Under the pieces are notes generated by a model. That model had not been told where the DNA came from. It was given only the letters and a program-made list of their open reading frames with translations, and made no database searches. Positions 54,983 to 63,556 of a stretch of 64,000 nucleotides of DNA are shown here, one piece after another. Position numbers and translations under genes: made by a program. The stretch comes from PLA3 sp964592235 (GTDB lineage: Bacteria > Planctomycetota > Phycisphaerae > UBA1845 > UTPLA1): contig CAZQCF010000023.1 in assembly GCA_964592235.1 (NCBI GenBank), positions 1 through 64,000 on the forward strand, in the 5' to 3' direction. The first letter of the stretch is position 1; each line of letters begins with the position of its first letter.

Positions 54983-55556
54983 GGCCGTTTGCTTCGTCCT
55001 CCATCGATTCGCGCAGCGAGTCGTGCAATCGAAAACCATCCGGTCCCGGGTCGTCGCTGCGCAGATTGTCGCCTTTGCCATCCGAATTCACATCGCCAAA
55101 ATCTCGATCAGGACCGGCCGATACAAACACGGGTCGGCCGCCGTTGGCCTTCACCATGGGCGAACGCGACTTGGCGTCATGGTATTGAAGCTGGGTGCCC
55201 CACGGATCCACGAGCGTACGCCGGCCGGGGCCGCGCCACAGGCTATCAGGAAGGGCTTCCATGATCGGCCGCGTCTTGTCGTGATCCAGAAAGCACACGG
55301 TTGCCGAAATGGCCGAGTCCGGCCCGTAGGCGGGGGGGTAGCTCCCTGTTGCGCGGGAGTATCGCCAGAGTGCCTTGTCGAGGTCGGACAACAATCGCAC
55401 CGCGAGATCGCGCTTGGCGCGCTGCTGCAATTGACTGGTCCAGCCAACGAGCAGGTACACTGCGGCGCAGACGACAGCGAGCACGATCGCCATTTCGACG
55501 AGTGTCATGGCCGGGCGGAGTCGAAAGCGCTGGTTGGGGAAGACACGGCGGGCCAT
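54963..55556 (-). CDS. Pseudopilin-like protein (type II secretion GspG-like)
   Basis: This 197-residue protein has a prepilin N-terminus: basic leader, RPA then MTLVEMAIVLAVVCAAVYLLV, cleaved before Met with Ala rather than Gly at -1. The rest has ALWRYSRATGSYPPAYG and VDPWGTQLQYHDA, the GspG-like pattern of a major pseudopilin, and an Asp/Gly-rich tail (FGDVNSDGKGDNLRSDDPGPDG) that may bind calcium. It would be assembled in the inner membrane by a secretion or pilus system. It ends inside the start of pgk. Confidence 0.8.
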   Translation of the reverse strand: MARRVFPNQRFRLRPAMTLVEMAIVLAVVCAAVYLLVGWTSQLQQRAKRDLAVRLLSDLDKALWRYSRATGSYPPAYGPDSAISATVCFLDHDKTRPIMEALPDSLWRGPGRRTLVDPWGTQLQYHDAKSRSPMVKANGGRPVFVSAGPDRDFGDVNSDGKGDNLRSDDPGPDGFRLHDSLRESMEDEANGHGETSH

Positions 55557-55744
55557 GATGGTCGCATGATCGTAATCCCGCAGCCCGCGTGGTCAAGCCG
55601 GGCCGCTGCACGCGCCGTTCGCCGGAAGGCTCGGCAGAAGCTTGCGTTCGGGCATGCCCCTGCCAATAATTCCTCGAAGGGCTTGCATTCCCGGCAAGAA
55701 CCCTACCCTGGCCCGTATCGATCCGGTGGAGCGCACGCTGCCTC

Positions 55745-56491
55745 ATGTCTATCCACGTCGCCTGCAAGTGCGGGAAACACTTCAAGGTGAAAGAGCACCT
55801 CGCCGGCAAAGCGGTCCGCTGCCCGGAATGCAAATCACCCTTGCGCGTGCCCGAGGGCGGCGCGACGCCCGCCAAGTCCTCGGCAGTCAAGCCGGCCGGC
55901 AAGTCGGCCAAGTCCGGCGGCGATGACGCTCCCAACGTGATGGCCGCCCTCGCGCGCTACGAAGAGGCCCAGAAGCGCAAGCAGAAATCCCTCGAGGACG
56001 AGGCCGCTTACAAAGCCGAGCAGAACAAACTGATCGAGAGCTATGACCAGCTCACCGGCCGCGGCAAGACCGAGGCCGACAAGAAGGCCGAAGCCGAGGG
56101 CAAGAAGAAGCGGCCGACCGAGGAACTGCCCAAAAAGCGGACGCTTGTCGTGAAGATCGCCGATGCGTTCGGCGCGGTGATGAGCAACTTGTTCGTGAAG
56201 TACGTGCTGCTTGCGACGGTTCTGGGCGGTGGCACATATGGTAGCGTGAAGCTGGTGCAGTTCCTGACGCATGGCGTCGAGCGCCAGATCGAGCCGCAAA
56301 TGAACAAAGACGCGCGTGTGCGTCTGCTATTGAAGGAAGTTCGGCAGGATGTAGACGCAGAACGGTGGCGCGAGGCCGACGACAAGCTGAAGGAGATCGC
56401 CGAGCTGGACCCCAAGCTCACGCAGATCAACCGCGATTACAAGCGCTGCCGCGAGGAAACAGACAAGGCGTTGGGTCCGAAGAAGCCGTAA
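55745..56491 (+). CDS. Zinc-ribbon protein with one membrane helix
   Basis: This 248-residue protein starts with a zinc ribbon (CKCGKHFKVKEHLAGKAVRCPEC), followed by a Lys/Glu/Ala-rich charged helix of about 80 residues, one membrane helix (FVKYVLLATVLGGGTYGSVKL) and an acidic/basic C-terminal helix (DAERWREADDKLKEIAELDP). This layout is common in Planctomycetota but its role is unknown. It faces the pseudopilin gene at 56692 tail to tail with a terminator between. Confidence 0.75.
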   Translation: MSIHVACKCGKHFKVKEHLAGKAVRCPECKSPLRVPEGGATPAKSSAVKPAGKSAKSGGDDAPNVMAALARYEEAQKRKQKSLEDEAAYKAEQNKLIESYDQLTGRGKTEADKKAEAEGKKKRPTEELPKKRTLVVKIADAFGAVMSNLFVKYVLLATVLGGGTYGSVKLVQFLTHGVERQIEPQMNKDARVRLLLKEVRQDVDAERWREADDKLKEIAELDPKLTQINRDYKRCREETDKALGPKKP

Positions 56492-56495
56492 TGGG

Positions 56496-56515
56496 ATTCC
56501 CGTCTTCGCGGGAAT
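56496..56515. repeat. ATTCCCG palindrome, copy 1
   Basis: ATTCCCG and CGGGAAT form a 7-bp stem right after the zinc-ribbon gene. A second and better copy is at 56651-56670 and is flanked by GTC and CCAG, the form of a widely spread intergenic repeat. Confidence 0.65.
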
Positions 56516-56584
56516 GACCGCACCAATGCGCCGTGATCGCGATCGCGCAAATCGGAATCACGCAGACCGAGTTCGCGTAACAAG

Positions 56585-56614
56585 AAAGCCCCAAGCAAAT
56601 GCCTGGGGCTTTTT
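56585..56614. terminator. Bidirectional rho-independent terminator
   Basis: AAAGCCCCA and TGGGGCTTT form a 9-bp stem with an inner GCA/TGC stem. Five T follow on the plus strand and A-runs precede, so it can work both ways. It separates the convergent genes ending at 56491 and 56692. Confidence 0.85.
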
Positions 56615-56650
56615 GGGGGACACTCAAACATTCGGAGCCGACACGACGTC

Positions 56651-56670
56651 ATTCCCGCGAAAGCGGGAAT
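56651..56670. repeat. ATTCCCGC palindrome, copy 2
   Basis: ATTCCCGC-GAAA-GCGGGAAT is a perfect 8-bp stem with a GAAA loop, next to the stop of the pseudopilin gene. It is a copy of the element at 56496. Confidence 0.75.
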
Positions 56671-56691
56671 CCAGTCGTTTCGCAGCGCCGA

Positions 56692-57696
56692 TCAGCGCTC
56701 CGTCGAAAGCACCGGGAAGTTCGCGACGTCGTCCAGCGTGCCGTAGATGCCGTCCTTGCCGGCGCTCAACAGGATCATACGATCTGCCTTCACCGGGCGC
56801 GGGAACAACAACTGCTGATCGTTCGGCGGCGGTTGATAGGAGCTCGACCGGAACGATCGAATGAACTCGGCAAAGTTGTGATTGATCGCCTCCAGCATGT
56901 TGTAGCTTGCCGTGGTTATCGGTGTGACGGCGTCGGAAATCCGATGGCGATTGGCGATCGGCCCGGCATTGTTGTAGCTCGTAAAGATTTCATTATCCAG
57001 ACCGTCATAGACGCCGTTACCGAAATTGCCGCTGGCATCCGGCGCCGGCACCGCATCGGTCTGATTGACGATCGGCGTGTTGGCGCTGGCTGACGGATTC
57101 GCACGGTAGTACAGGATCGGCCAGCCGAACCGATCGCGGAACACGCGGCAGAGAACGTTGTGGATCGTCGGCTGCGGGTCGCCCAGTGTGCTGGGGATCG
57201 TGCCGAACTTGTCCTCGGGCGGATCGGTCAGCGACGTGGTGTCGACGCCGTCGACTGGAATATACGGCTGCCGCCGATCGTTCACCGCGTTCCAGCGGTC
57301 ATAGGTGTTCGGACCGTGGCCCGGCACCGCCGCCTTGGGGTCGTAGCCGAGGAAGTCGCGCCCGACCAGTGCGTCGAGCAGTAGGTGCGCGCCCTGCAGC
57401 ACCGTCGCACCGGTTTGCACTTCCCAGCCCGGCGTTTGCAACTGCGTGCCCGGGGCGGCTGGATTGTTGGCCATCAGAAACGCATTCGACGGCGGGTAAA
57501 AGCCCTCCACGCCGTTGAACGATTCGAGGCCGACCTCCATCGCGTTGAGCTGGGCCTTGATCGCCGTCTGCCGCGCGCGATCGCGGGCCGCACCCAGCGC
57601 CGGCGTCAGGATTCCGATCAGCAGGGTGATGATCGCCATCACCGTCAGCAGCTCAATGAGCGTAAACGCTCGGCGTGTCTTGTTTCGCAACCTCAT
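56692..57696 (-). CDS. Prepilin-type cleavage/methylation protein (pseudopilin)
   Basis: This 334-residue protein begins with a basic leader and RRA then FTLIELLTVMAIITLLIGILTPAL, the classic type IV pilin-like N-terminus with Ala at -1. The extracytoplasmic part has ARDRARQTAIKAQLNAMEVGLESFNGVEGFYPP, then a long variable region with FGWPILYYRANPSASANTP. AAGGAG lies 8 bases before the ATG. It is the downstream end of the pseudopilin cluster. Confidence 0.88.
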   Translation of the reverse strand: MRLRNKTRRAFTLIELLTVMAIITLLIGILTPALGAARDRARQTAIKAQLNAMEVGLESFNGVEGFYPPSNAFLMANNPAAPGTQLQTPGWEVQTGATVLQGAHLLLDALVGRDFLGYDPKAAVPGHGPNTYDRWNAVNDRRQPYIPVDGVDTTSLTDPPEDKFGTIPSTLGDPQPTIHNVLCRVFRDRFGWPILYYRANPSASANTPIVNQTDAVPAPDASGNFGNGVYDGLDNEIFTSYNNAGPIANRHRISDAVTPITTASYNMLEAINHNFAEFIRSFRSSSYQPPPNDQQLLFPRPVKADRMILLSAGKDGIYGTLDDVANFPVLSTER

Positions 57697-57915
57697 GACT
57701 GGCTCTCCTTCAGGACGAACGACGGTATGATTTCGTACGGCTGGTGCCCAACCCTATTGTAGGCGGGCACTTGGACGCATGTAAAGCCGGATGGCCCGGT
57801 AAGGTTGGGCCGCCACACTCTTTATAGCCGCTCCCAGATGTCCGGCGTTACTTTCCAGGGAAGCGTTTTGTCTCGGCGGGCAGATCACATTTCTCCGTTG
57901 CCCTTTTCCCGTGTG

Positions 57916-60900
57916 CTAGCGCAGGTCATCCGTGTAGCTGGTCACCGTGTGGAGCAGAATCTTCGGCAGCACCGGAATCCGCGGGGTCCGCATCGGGTCT
58001 TCTCGGAAGCATTCGCTACGATCCAGCGTCACCTGACCGCGCAGCACATACTGACCGTTCTCATCAATCAGCACGATGTAGGCCGTGAACACATCGGAGC
58101 GCGTCGTCAGAACGTTGGCCCACCGCGCGAGGAAGGCGTCGCGGGCACGGATGCCCGCTGTCTCGATCTCGCTGTCCTCGATGAACAGGCCGGTCTCCGG
58201 CGCGACGTAGTCGGCGACGAATTGGTTCGGCCCGACCTGCCGCGCGCGATAGTCGGGCGAGTAAACGTCCGCCACGCCCAGCGCCGGCTCCGCCGAGGCC
58301 GGCAACTTGTGCTGGCCGAGCGTCACCGCGGGGTTCATCAGATAGCGGTCCGGCCGGAACATCAGATCGTTGGCAGGACCCAGGGCATAGACATCGCTGA
58401 TCGGCGGCGACGTGCGAGCCAGATCGAGAATCTGTCCGACATTTCGAAACGCCGATCCGCCCGGCGGCGGCTGCGTTGGCGCGGGGCCGGCCGCTTTGCC
58501 CGCGACCGCCACGACGCGCATGCCCTGATCCGGCCCCGGCGTGGGATCGTACAACCGTACCGGCACGAGGCGCTCTTCGCGGCGAGACACGATCGCGCTG
58601 GCGAGATCCCAGAAGGTCGCCGGCTGGGCGTTGTACGAGGCGTACGGATTGGCCACTGTACCGGCATGATGTTCGTATTCCGCCGAAGTCGGCAGCAGGC
58701 TCATGAACGGCACGGAGCGCAGTACGCTGACCGGCGCGGTATTGAGATTGATTCGCCCGGCGATGCGGTTGAGCGTGTTCGAGCCGTCCAGCACGTCGTC
58801 CACCGGACCAACGCCGTCGTTGTTGATGCCGTCGTACATCGGCCCGGCACAGGTGAAGAAGTTCAGCAGCCGCCTCGCCCAGAGCCGATCCTCCGGCAGG
58901 CCGTCGTTCGGCGGGAACGGAGCAAAGTCGGGTCGTCCAACTGCGACTCGCGTCTTGATGCTGGAAGGTACGTCCTCCATGCCCGCGCCGCGCGTGTTCG
59001 TAATCAGGCCGAGCACGCCGGTCACCGGAATCTGCTGGTCCGTCCAGTTCGTCCAGGGCAGATAGGGCGGCTCCGTGCCGGTCGGTCGATTGATCGGACC
59101 GAGCATCATGATGCGGCCAAGCTCACCTGGCGAATCAAAGACCGAGTAAGGCTGGGCAGCCGCGAAGCCGTCGGTCGGCAGATTCCCGGGAGTGCCGATG
59201 CCCACGCGCGCGGGCCACGGCAGCTCGGGCAGTTCGACGTCCAGTCCACCGGTGAATGCCAGAGATGCGACACTATTGGCCCGGCCGAGCGACTCCTCGA
59301 AACCGGGGAGCTGGAACGGCGCCGGCTCCTGCTGATTGGATGCATGGTGCCAGCCGGTGGCAAAGCGCCAGCCTTTGGTGCTGCGGCGAAGGCTAAACGC
59401 ATGGCGATTGCCCGCCGCAATGCTCGGCAGCCGATACGCCCACGGCGCAGGCGTCGTCGGGTCGGGTGTCGAGCTAAGGGCCGAGCCGGCGGCGAACGCC
59501 GGCGACAACGAATCAACCACGTAGGACCGCGGGTCGTTTACGTTGCCACCCGGCGCATAGACCAAATCGACGGATGCCGATCCGTCGACCGCCATGCGGA
59601 ACAGGATATTGCGGTAGAACGAGTCGGCCACAAGTGTCGCCGGTTTGTTGGTCAATCCGCCGCACAGCACGATGTATTGACCCGTCGCGCCGCCGACCAG
59701 CGTTGGCGGCGTACTGCCGACCACGCGCGTGAACGTCGTCAACGGCAGCAGTCCGGGATTCGGCTGCGCGCCCGGCGTGCGGATGTACAAGTCAGCCGTC
59801 GAAATGTTGTAATGCGGCGGCACATACAGCTCGACCGCGTGGAACCACTTGTCCTCGGCGTCGGGGTCTTCAAACGGCTGCGGTACTGGGTTCACACCAT
59901 TTCCCGCGATCAGGTACGCGTAGCCCTCGGTGAAAAACGGCTGCTGCTCAATGCCGATGAGATACCGCCCCGACCCGGCCGGCCACTCGAGCATCGTCGG
60001 ATCGTTGTCGCCGTCGCGGTAGTCGGCCAGATTCAATGCGAACTGCCAGGCCAGCCAGACGCGGTTGGCCGATTCGTCGAAGGCAGTCGCCGGGTCATCG
60101 GTGAGGCGAAAGCCCTGATAGTGGCTGACGCCGGCGAGGGCGCGGTACATGGCCGCGGCGCTGTAGAGAATGAAATCGCGCTTGGCGAGGGCGGCGTTGC
60201 CGGCGTAGGTCATGTTCAGATCGACGGCCTGAATGCGCAGGTTCTCGTTGGCATTCGGGTACGCCGTTCGGCCGACGATCGGCCATTCCATGAGCGAGTA
60301 ATCGGGCGAACTATAGACGTTCGGCAAATTGACGAACCGCACCGGGGCCCAGGGCGACGCCGCCGGTAGCAGATTCGCCGCGTAATCGCCTGATCCGTCC
60401 AGGGTGATCCCGCGCGGCGGCAGGGCCACTTCGTGGCTGACCGTCGTCATCATGCGCCGGCGCACCGCCGTCGTCTCGTCCTCCGTCATCAGCTTGCGCC
60501 AGCCCGCGCCCCCGGCCGAGTCATACCCCTCGTACGAACCGGCCGCCCCCATGATGTTGGCCGACATGCGACTCCAGCGAGCGACCGTGCCCGAGTAGTT
60601 CCCCGATGCGTCAACCTGTCGTGTCCAGAGCAGGCTCCCGGCCAGCGCCCGGTCGATCGTGTCGTACTGGTCCAGCGCGAGATCGCCGCGCCGCTCATAT
60701 GGAACCAGCATGCCGCGGTGTCGCAGCGATGCCTCGTCCGACAGGCCGAACAGGCGATAGACATAGGGCCCGGCCACCGGGGGAGGGGCCGCCGCGCCGC
60801 CCGCCAGCTTGCTGCGAATGATGTACTCCCATGCGATGGGATCAGCGCCGCAACGATTGTTGACCATGTTGCGCGCGCGATCGTTGCCGAATGCGCCGTC

Positions 60901-61995
60901 CATCGGATGCACAAGATCGTCCAGCAGCATCTCGCCGACGCGGCGGCCACGCCGCTGCAAATCAGGCGTTGATTCGTCATACATGAGTGCCGTGCCGACT
61001 CCGCCGGGCAGCCGCAGGCTCGACGCCGTGTTGACGTTCAGCATGCCCGCATGATCGACGATGCGCACAGCCGCATAGAGCCGCTTGGCCGAGTTCGGAT
61101 CGCGCCCGTCGAGCGGAATCCAGAAACTCAACGGCGAATCCGGCACGCCGTCACCGTCGGCGTCGTAGAGGTCGACTTGGCCGTCGGCGTTGGTGTCAAA
61201 GTACGGAAATTGCGGAACCAGCCCGGCAGGCGGCGTGTTCGCCGCATGGTAGGGGCTAAGGATGTGCGACGCGTCGGACCAGATCTGCCGCGCCTCGGAA
61301 ATCGTGACATTTGTAGTCGCACCAGCTACCATCGCGTTGTTGAATCCTGGCGGCGGAATCTGCTGCACGCGAACGTTCGACAAGCTGTCCACACTGTATT
61401 GGACGGCCTGTGCCAAGGCGGCGTTTCGCCCGTTTCGACCCCAGGTGAACGCGTTTGTTGAGGCCGATTGCGTCAGGTCGTTGCCCAGGTAAGACACGTG
61501 CGGCCAGGTCAGAACCTGATCTTCCACGACGGGATCGGGCAGCGTCCGGCCGGTCTGAAACAAACGCGGCTTGCCGTAACCCGGCAAGGCGGGATCAAGT
61601 TGCAGCGTGAGAAACGGCATCGAAGACGCCAGCCAGCGATCGTCGATGCCCGGCGCATCCCACGGCTCATTGCCTTCGTCCCGACCCGCGATCAGAGTCG
61701 ACGAACCATTGAGCGGCACGCTGCTAAGGGTCGGCGACGCCGTGCTGTTATTTTGCCAGATGTCTTTACGCAGGGTCTCCTGGATCGAAGTCACCACGCC
61801 GGACATCGCTGACTGCACTGCGCCGCTGTCGCACTCCATCGCCACACGCCGCGCCTCGCCGTGCGTCCGGGAGATCATGACAAATCCGACCAGCGCCAGG
61901 AGCGTGAGAACCGCGAGCACAAAGACCATGATCACGCCCCGGCGCGACCGGCTGCGCGATTGCAGGTCCTTGATTGGCAACGGCTTACCAGCCAT
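57916..61995 (-). CDS. Giant GspK-like minor pseudopilin
   Basis: This protein of about 1359 residues has a basic N-terminus and a membrane helix (RGVIMVFVLAVLTLLALVGFVMI, residues 20-41) preceded by SRSRRG, resembling GspK or PilX leaders. Motifs typical of GspK recur: GMLNVNTASSLRLPGG near residue 320 and GRINLNTAPVSVLRSVPFM near 1081. The remainder is rich in Asp, Pro and Gly, with dates of calcium-type DTNADGQVDLYDADGDGVPD near 285-305. GspK is normally about 300-330 residues, so this is over four times larger. The start at 61995 has GAGAGGAT upstream. The gap to the upstream gene is 178 bases and holds nothing clear. Confidence 0.75.
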   Translation of the reverse strand: MAGKPLPIKDLQSRSRSRRGVIMVFVLAVLTLLALVGFVMISRTHGEARRVAMECDSGAVQSAMSGVVTSIQETLRKDIWQNNSTASPTLSSVPLNGSSTLIAGRDEGNEPWDAPGIDDRWLASSMPFLTLQLDPALPGYGKPRLFQTGRTLPDPVVEDQVLTWPHVSYLGNDLTQSASTNAFTWGRNGRNAALAQAVQYSVDSLSNVRVQQIPPPGFNNAMVAGATTNVTISEARQIWSDASHILSPYHAANTPPAGLVPQFPYFDTNADGQVDLYDADGDGVPDSPLSFWIPLDGRDPNSAKRLYAAVRIVDHAGMLNVNTASSLRLPGGVGTALMYDESTPDLQRRGRRVGEMLLDDLVHPMDGAFGNDRARNMVNNRCGADPIAWEYIIRSKLAGGAAAPPPVAGPYVYRLFGLSDEASLRHRGMLVPYERRGDLALDQYDTIDRALAGSLLWTRQVDASGNYSGTVARWSRMSANIMGAAGSYEGYDSAGGAGWRKLMTEDETTAVRRRMMTTVSHEVALPPRGITLDGSGDYAANLLPAASPWAPVRFVNLPNVYSSPDYSLMEWPIVGRTAYPNANENLRIQAVDLNMTYAGNAALAKRDFILYSAAAMYRALAGVSHYQGFRLTDDPATAFDESANRVWLAWQFALNLADYRDGDNDPTMLEWPAGSGRYLIGIEQQPFFTEGYAYLIAGNGVNPVPQPFEDPDAEDKWFHAVELYVPPHYNISTADLYIRTPGAQPNPGLLPLTTFTRVVGSTPPTLVGGATGQYIVLCGGLTNKPATLVADSFYRNILFRMAVDGSASVDLVYAPGGNVNDPRSYVVDSLSPAFAAGSALSSTPDPTTPAPWAYRLPSIAAGNRHAFSLRRSTKGWRFATGWHHASNQQEPAPFQLPGFEESLGRANSVASLAFTGGLDVELPELPWPARVGIGTPGNLPTDGFAAAQPYSVFDSPGELGRIMMLGPINRPTGTEPPYLPWTNWTDQQIPVTGVLGLITNTRGAGMEDVPSSIKTRVAVGRPDFAPFPPNDGLPEDRLWARRLLNFFTCAGPMYDGINNDGVGPVDDVLDGSNTLNRIAGRINLNTAPVSVLRSVPFMSLLPTSAEYEHHAGTVANPYASYNAQPATFWDLASAIVSRREERLVPVRLYDPTPGPDQGMRVVAVAGKAAGPAPTQPPPGGSAFRNVGQILDLARTSPPISDVYALGPANDLMFRPDRYLMNPAVTLGQHKLPASAEPALGVADVYSPDYRARQVGPNQFVADYVAPETGLFIEDSEIETAGIRARDAFLARWANVLTTRSDVFTAYIVLIDENGQYVLRGQVTLDRSECFREDPMRTPRIPVLPKILLHTVTSYTDDLR

Positions 61996-62173
61996 GTGCG
62001 ATCCTCTCTCACCTGAAATGTAGGGGGACACCAACCGTCGGCAAGTGCCGTGCCGGGATGGAACTTGTTGCAAGATCGGGATTTACGGGCAGTACGAAAC
62101 ATTCCGACGGAGAGTATCGGATTGGGCCGCTCCGTCTCCTGGCAGGATCGATAAAGCCACTTGGAGAAGCTGG

Positions 62174-63556
62174 TTACGGCACAGGAAGAACGAACGAGTG
62201 CTCAATGCCGTATCGTGTGACCACAAACGGCGGCAGGGCAGCCCCGTCCGGGTCCGAGTCGCCGTCTTCGTCCAGATCAATCGTGGACGTGTCCTTGAGC
62301 CGGTTGGCGCCGTCATAGAGCCGCATGGTTACGCGAATCGCTTTGGGGCGAAACGCCCAGGTATCGGCGCGCCAAACAGCACGATAGGCAGCATCGACGT
62401 TGGCTGCATTCGCAAAGGGCGACCATTCGATCTGGTCGGCGAAGGTCTGGTTCTCTGACGCAGTGGTGTCGCCGACAGCATTCTGCCGGCGCGACGCGTA
62501 ATAGGTGAGATTGTCGGGCTGGGTCAAGTCCACGTCCTGCGTTCCATCGGGAAAGAGACCGAACCAGCGCGTGTTGAAGTTGCGATTGGCCGGGTTGGGG
62601 TCGGTGGGATTCACGCGGCGCCCGTCGGTCCATTCGATTCGCACGTCGGCCATGCCGTGGCGCAGGGTGCCTCCAAGTCGCGTGTAGAAATCGCGCTCGG
62701 CCGGGTCGAGCAGGCTGAAGGAAGTAGGCGTGAGGTGCGGCTCCCACAGGGCGCGGATGCTGGGCGTTGGAGAGAGAAGATCAGCAAATGTCTTGTTCCG
62801 GATGAAATCGCTGAAGCGGGCGACGTAGCTGCCCTCAACCGAGGCGGAGTCGCTGTCGATGAGCACGTCGGTGCGTCCTTCGCGGAGCGTGGCCGCCAGC
62901 GGCGACCCGGTGAGCATCGTCTCGAACGCGTTGGTTGTCATCGGCGTCCATGCCGGGTCACTGTTGGGCGGCACCTCCGTGAACAGCAGGGTGTTACGGT
63001 GGCCATACGTCCATTGTGAGCCGGCGAGGGCAGTGGGATCATCCTCGAAGGAAAACTCCGTGCCGTCGGCCTGCACGGCAATGGTCGGTCCGAAATAGAC
63101 AATGGACTGTCCACTCGTCGGGGGAGCGCGATCCGCCGTGGCCGGCGTCACGGCCCAGCGATGGGTGTGCGATTGATAGGCCGACAGGTTCGAGCTGTGC
63201 GTCACGAACACAAGCCGATCGTGCCGCATCCGGAACAGGCGGCGGTCGTTCGGAATGTCGGCGCGGGCCGACGTGGGGCGCGGTGATTCGATGATCAGCA
63301 GGCTATCGGGCGCGAGCCGCGCCAGTTCGGCCGCGAGCCGCTCGCGCACGCCGGCAGCAGCCTCGATCAACTCGGCGTGGGAGGCCGTACGACTGGTGAC
63401 GTCCGAACTGATGGTAAAGATGCGCGAGACCGCAAGGATGGCTGCGAGCAGAATGCCGATGGCTACCATCAGCTCCACCATCGTGAAACCGCGCCGGGCG
63501 AGATCGCTCGAACGCGTGTGATGTTTACTGGCGCGGCGGTTCACTGGAACCTCCAT
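62174..63556 (-). CDS. Pseudopilin, GspJ-like
   Basis: This 460-residue protein has a basic leader and RRG then FTMVELMVAIGILLAAILAVSRIF (residues 21-45), with Gly at -1 as preferred by prepilin peptidase. The body has LIEAAAGVRERLAAELARLAPDS and a long variable region with many aromatic and Asp/Asn residues. Placement directly before a GspK-like gene fits GspJ, although it is about twice as long as usual. Its ATG overlaps the preceding stop by 16 bases. Confidence 0.8.
   Translation of the reverse strand: MEVPVNRRASKHHTRSSDLARRGFTMVELMVAIGILLAAILAVSRIFTISSDVTSRTASHAELIEAAAGVRERLAAELARLAPDSLLIIESPRPTSARADIPNDRRLFRMRHDRLVFVTHSSNLSAYQSHTHRWAVTPATADRAPPTSGQSIVYFGPTIAVQADGTEFSFEDDPTALAGSQWTYGHRNTLLFTEVPPNSDPAWTPMTTNAFETMLTGSPLAATLREGRTDVLIDSDSASVEGSYVARFSDFIRNKTFADLLSPTPSIRALWEPHLTPTSFSLLDPAERDFYTRLGGTLRHGMADVRIEWTDGRRVNPTDPNPANRNFNTRWFGLFPDGTQDVDLTQPDNLTYYASRRQNAVGDTTASENQTFADQIEWSPFANAANVDAAYRAVWRADTWAFRPKAIRVTMRLYDGANRLKDTSTIDLDEDGDSDPDGAALPPFVVTRYGIEHSFVLPVP

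Noticed and set aside
57805..60369. Long plus-strand open frame of 854 codons
   Set aside because: It is antisense to the giant pseudopilin, rich in Arg/His/Gly and without any domain. It is an artefact of high GC at third positions.
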